Origin: Neopararhizobium haloflavum
GTDB lineage: Bacteria > Pseudomonadota > Alphaproteobacteria > Rhizobiales > Rhizobiaceae
Length of the DNA: 64,000 nucleotides
Direction: 5' to 3'
NCBI RefSeq assembly: GCF_002750855.1
Contig: NZ_NWUC01000001.1
Span: 682,001-746,000, forward strand
The notes under the pieces were generated by a model that did no database searches, was not told the DNA's origin, and was given only the letters and a program-made list of their open reading frames with translations. The position numbers and the translations under genes were made by a program. The stretch's first letter is position 1. Each line of letters opens with the position of its first letter. Below are positions 61,826-64,000 of the stretch, piece after piece.

Positions 61826-62697
61826 AGGAACGCGACCCCGTCACCGGCCGGCAGACGACCGGGCACGAATGGAACGGCATCAAGGAGCTCGACACGCCCG
61901 TCCCGCGCGGCGTGCTGATCTTCCTGATCGTCACCCATATCTGGGCGATCGCCTGGTGGTTCCTCGTTCCGTCATGGCCGATCGGCACGACCTATACGAA
62001 GGGGTTTTTGGGCGTCGACCAACACACCACCGTCGAGCAAAGCATCGTCCAGGGCCAAGCCGAGCGTGCGCCCTGGACCGAGCGTGTCGTGGCGGAACCG
62101 TATGAAACGATCCTTGCCGACACAGCGCTGATGCAGACGGTCCGCAGCGCCGGCGGCCAGCTCTTCGGCGACAATTGCGCGGCTTGTCACGGCCGTGACG
62201 CAAGCGGCCGGGCGGGCTATCCGGATCTGACCGACGACGACTGGCTGTGGGGCGGCGAGCCGGAGACGATCGAGCAGACCTTACGGCTCGGCATCAATGC
62301 CGCGCACCCGGACAGCCGGATCGCGCAGATGCCCGCCTTCGGCCGCGACCAGATGCTTGAACGTACCCAGATCCACGACGTCGCAGCTTTTGTCTTTTCC
62401 TTGAGCAACCCTGACTATTCCACCGAGGAGACCGTCGACCGCATCGCCTCTGGCCGCGAAGTGTTCGCGGCGAGCTGCGCCGCCTGCCACGGAGACGCCG
62501 GCGAAGGCATCGCCGATATCGGGGCGCCCAATCTGACCGATGATCGCTGGGTCTATGGCGGCGACATGGAAACGATCATCGCCTCCGTCCATGGCGGCCG
62601 GCAAGGCCACATGCCGACCTGGGACGAGCGAATGACGGATGCCGAGATTCGCACGCTGTCGCTCTACGTCCACGATCTGGGGATGAGGCGGCCATGA
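61816..62697 (+). CDS. ccoP: cbb3-type oxidase di-heme cytochrome c subunit
   Basis: The 293-residue protein has an N-terminal hydrophobic helix (about 32-55), then two heme c sites: Cys121-Cys124-His125 and Cys221-Cys224-His225 (both CAACH), with axial Met in QMPAFGRDQ and HMPTWDERM. It receives electrons from cytochrome c. It overlaps both ccoQ and the following 62-residue gene. Confidence 0.95.
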   Translation: MEVKERDPVTGRQTTGHEWNGIKELDTPVPRGVLIFLIVTHIWAIAWWFLVPSWPIGTTYTKGFLGVDQHTTVEQSIVQGQAERAPWTERVVAEPYETILADTALMQTVRSAGGQLFGDNCAACHGRDASGRAGYPDLTDDDWLWGGEPETIEQTLRLGINAAHPDSRIAQMPAFGRDQMLERTQIHDVAAFVFSLSNPDYSTEETVDRIASGREVFAASCAACHGDAGEGIADIGAPNLTDDRWVYGGDMETIIASVHGGRQGHMPTWDERMTDAEIRTLSLYVHDLGMRRP

Positions 62698-62882
62698 ACG
62701 CTCAATCTAAGTCCCGAAGATCATGGCTGCTCTGGACGCTGATCCCGGCCGCGCTCGCCGTCTTCGCCGCCGCCAACATCCACCTCGTCTATGTCGCCGT
62801 GACGTCACAGCCCGATTGCGTGCCGCATCTGAAGGAAGCGGGCGGGGGCGAGACCTATCGCGCGGCGAAGTCGGCCTGTTGA
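62694..62882 (+). CDS. 62-residue membrane protein in the cco operon
   Basis: This short protein has a basic N terminus (NAQSKSRRSW), one helix (LLWTLIPAALAVFAAANIHLVYVAV) and a short end with two cysteines (PDCVPHLK, KSAC). The ATG overlaps the ccoP stop (ATGA), so it is translated with the oxidase. The cysteines near the membrane surface could bind copper for oxidase assembly; this is an inference. It is too short for CcoH and not CcoS-like in sequence. Confidence 0.72.
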   Translation: MNAQSKSRRSWLLWTLIPAALAVFAAANIHLVYVAVTSQPDCVPHLKEAGGGETYRAAKSAC

Positions 62883-62895
62883 AGGGATCTGCGAC

Positions 62896-63714
62896 ATGAA
62901 CGACACCGACCATTCCTACGGGCTCCTCAGCGAAACGTCCGGCATCGGCGAAACGCGTGATCCGCGCCTGCAACGCAACCTGCCGGTCTTTGAGGGACTT
63001 CGCTGGCTCCGCGCCGGCTGGCGCGACTACCGCTCTGCGCCGCTTTCCAGCATTGCCTATGGCGTCGGCATCTTCGTCCTGTCGGTTGCCTTCATCTGGA
63101 CGCTGGTGGCGTTCGGAAGGGACTACATCCTGCTGCCGGCGCTTGGCGGATTCCTGATTGTCGCTCCCTTCCTGGCGATCGGCCTTTACGAAAAGAGCCG
63201 CGCCATCGAGGAAGGCAGGACCGTTACGCTCGGCGACATGCTGCGCATCCGCCCGGCGGCGGGAGCGCAAGTATTCTTCGCCGGACTTCTGCTAATGCTG
63301 CTGGTGCTCCTTTGGAACCGGGCGGCGGTTCTGATCTGGGCACTGTTCTTCGGCGTGACGGCATTTCCGGGTCTCGACCATATCCTCGGTCTTCTCTTCG
63401 GCACGGCCTATGGCTGGACGATGGTGCTGGTCGGCTCAGTGATCGGGGGTCTCTTTGCCGCCTTCGCCTTCGCCATCAGCGTCTTTTCTGTGCCGATGAT
63501 GCTCGACCGGCGCATCGATGCACCGACGGCGATGGGCATGAGCATGAAGCTCGTCTGGAACAATCTGGCGCCGATGATCGCCTGGGGCGCGATGGTGATG
63601 ATCCTGTTCGCCGTCTGCGTGGCGAGCGGCCTTCTCGGCATGATCGTGATCTTCCCGCTGCTCGGCCATGCGACCTGGCATGCCTACCGCGCCGTCGCCG
63701 TTCCGGAGGCGTGA
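62896..63714 (+). CDS. DUF2189 membrane protein
   Basis: The 272-residue protein has six hydrophobic segments and the DUF2189 pattern: an N-terminal cytosolic part ([24 protein letters not shown]) then helices with [27 protein letters not shown] and a C-terminal [10 protein letters not shown]. Members are often next to cbb3 oxidase genes. The function is unknown. It lies between the 62-residue gene and fixI with 4 bases or fewer to the next start. Confidence 0.85.
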   Translation: MNDTDHSYGLLSETSGIGETRDPRLQRNLPVFEGLRWLRAGWRDYRSAPLSSIAYGVGIFVLSVAFIWTLVAFGRDYILLPALGGFLIVAPFLAIGLYEKSRAIEEGRTVTLGDMLRIRPAAGAQVFFAGLLLMLLVLLWNRAAVLIWALFFGVTAFPGLDHILGLLFGTAYGWTMVLVGSVIGGLFAAFAFAISVFSVPMMLDRRIDAPTAMGMSMKLVWNNLAPMIAWGAMVMILFAVCVASGLLGMIVIFPLLGHATWHAYRAVAVPEA

Positions 63715-63718
63715 GGCG

Positions 63719-64000
63719 ATGAGCTGCTGCGCAACCGGCACGGAGGGCGCGCTGATGCTGGCATCCGGCGCATCCGTCGCGCCCGAGGAAATCCGGCTTG
63801 CCAGCCGCGCGCTCGGTGACGGATACGTCCAGACCGATATCGCGGTCCCGGCAGCGCATTGCGGCGCGTGCATCCTTGCCGTCGAGAACGCCCTGTCGGC
63901 GCTGCCGGGCGTGGTGAGCGCACGTCTCAACCTGACCGCCCGGCGCGCCACGGTCAAATGGCGCGGCGACGGCCCCGTGCCGTCGATGATCGAGGCGCTA
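63719..64000 (+). CDS. fixI: Copper-transporting P-type ATPase FixI/CcoI, N-terminal part (cut by the window)
   Basis: ATG 63719 opens a frame that runs off the window. The first 94 residues have an N-terminal Cys pair (SCCATG) and a heavy-metal-associated domain with HCGAC (Cys48-Cys51) followed by [21 protein letters not shown]. FixI/CcoI exports copper to the cbb3 oxidase. The position after ccoNOQP agrees. The catalytic P-ATPase part lies beyond 64000. Confidence 0.85.
   Translation, partial: MSCCATGTEGALMLASGASVAPEEIRLASRALGDGYVQTDIAVPAAHCGACILAVENALSALPGVVSARLNLTARRATVKWRGDGPVPSMIEAL

Overview
The window reads as a chromosomal segment of a GC-rich alphaproteobacterium of the Rhizobiales/Hyphomicrobiales type. 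The main support is the acpXL-fabZXL-fabF-adh-lpxXL set for very-long-chain fatty acylation of lipid A, a PhyR-NepR-EcfG general stress module with GGAAC-type promoters, FixLJ/FixK control next to a cbb3 oxidase operon, and a cobalamin operon written in the Cob style. I cannot name the genus from the sequence alone.

Layout. 1-293 is the tail of a TerB-like gene. 545-13813 is a cobalamin cluster: cbiX, a cobH fusion, cobL, cobI, a cbiG/cobE-cobJ fusion and cobM on the plus strand with stop/start overlaps, cobK and cbiD on the minus strand, then cobA, cobB, cobC and cobD on the plus strand. 13797-19098 (minus) is the C28 acyl / lipid A set. 19280-22662 holds adenine deaminase and 6-phosphogluconate dehydrogenase. 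22734-35792 is a reductive pyrimidine catabolism region: preT-preA (ring reduction), dihydropyrimidinase (ring opening), N-carbamoyl-beta-alanine amidohydrolase, omega-amino acid:pyruvate aminotransferase, a NitT/TauT-type ABC importer and a RutR-like TetR regulator. RutR-like palindromes lie in front of both catabolic transcription units.

35850-44061 is a stress block: small exported proteins, a PRC-barrel protein, a Crp/Fnr regulator, a response regulator, ecfG-nepR diverging from phyR, a csbD-like gene and a three-gene membrane-protein operon. Three promoters match GGAAC-N16-CGTT exactly and at least four more are close. 44121-49127 is an acyl-CoA dehydrogenase / quinone oxidoreductase / SDR / aminoglycoside-phosphotransferase-like group. 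49124-52156 is modE-modA-modB-modC. 52173-55047 has an SDR dehydrogenase, a lytic transglycosylase and a D-Ala-D-Ala carboxypeptidase. tRNA-Arg(CCG) at 55159 is followed by about 400 bases of visibly AT-richer non-coding DNA with an 11-base triple repeat. 55642-64000 is the microaerobic cluster: fixL, fixJ, an orphan receiver, fixK, ccoNOQP, two membrane proteins and the start of a fixI-type copper P-ATPase that runs off the window.

How it works together. The cob genes build the corrin ring, amidate it and attach the aminopropanol arm. The Xl genes make and attach the long acyl chain of lipid A. Uracil/thymine nitrogen is recovered by PreTA, hydantoinase, ureidopropionase and transaminase under one repressor. 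Oxygen sensing through FixL-FixJ-FixK probably drives the high-affinity oxidase. The most notable points are the CobH fusion, the ketosynthase pair in which one partner lacks the catalytic cysteine, the repeated operators of the pyrimidine and stress regulons, and a cco operon without ccoG/ccoH in the usual place.
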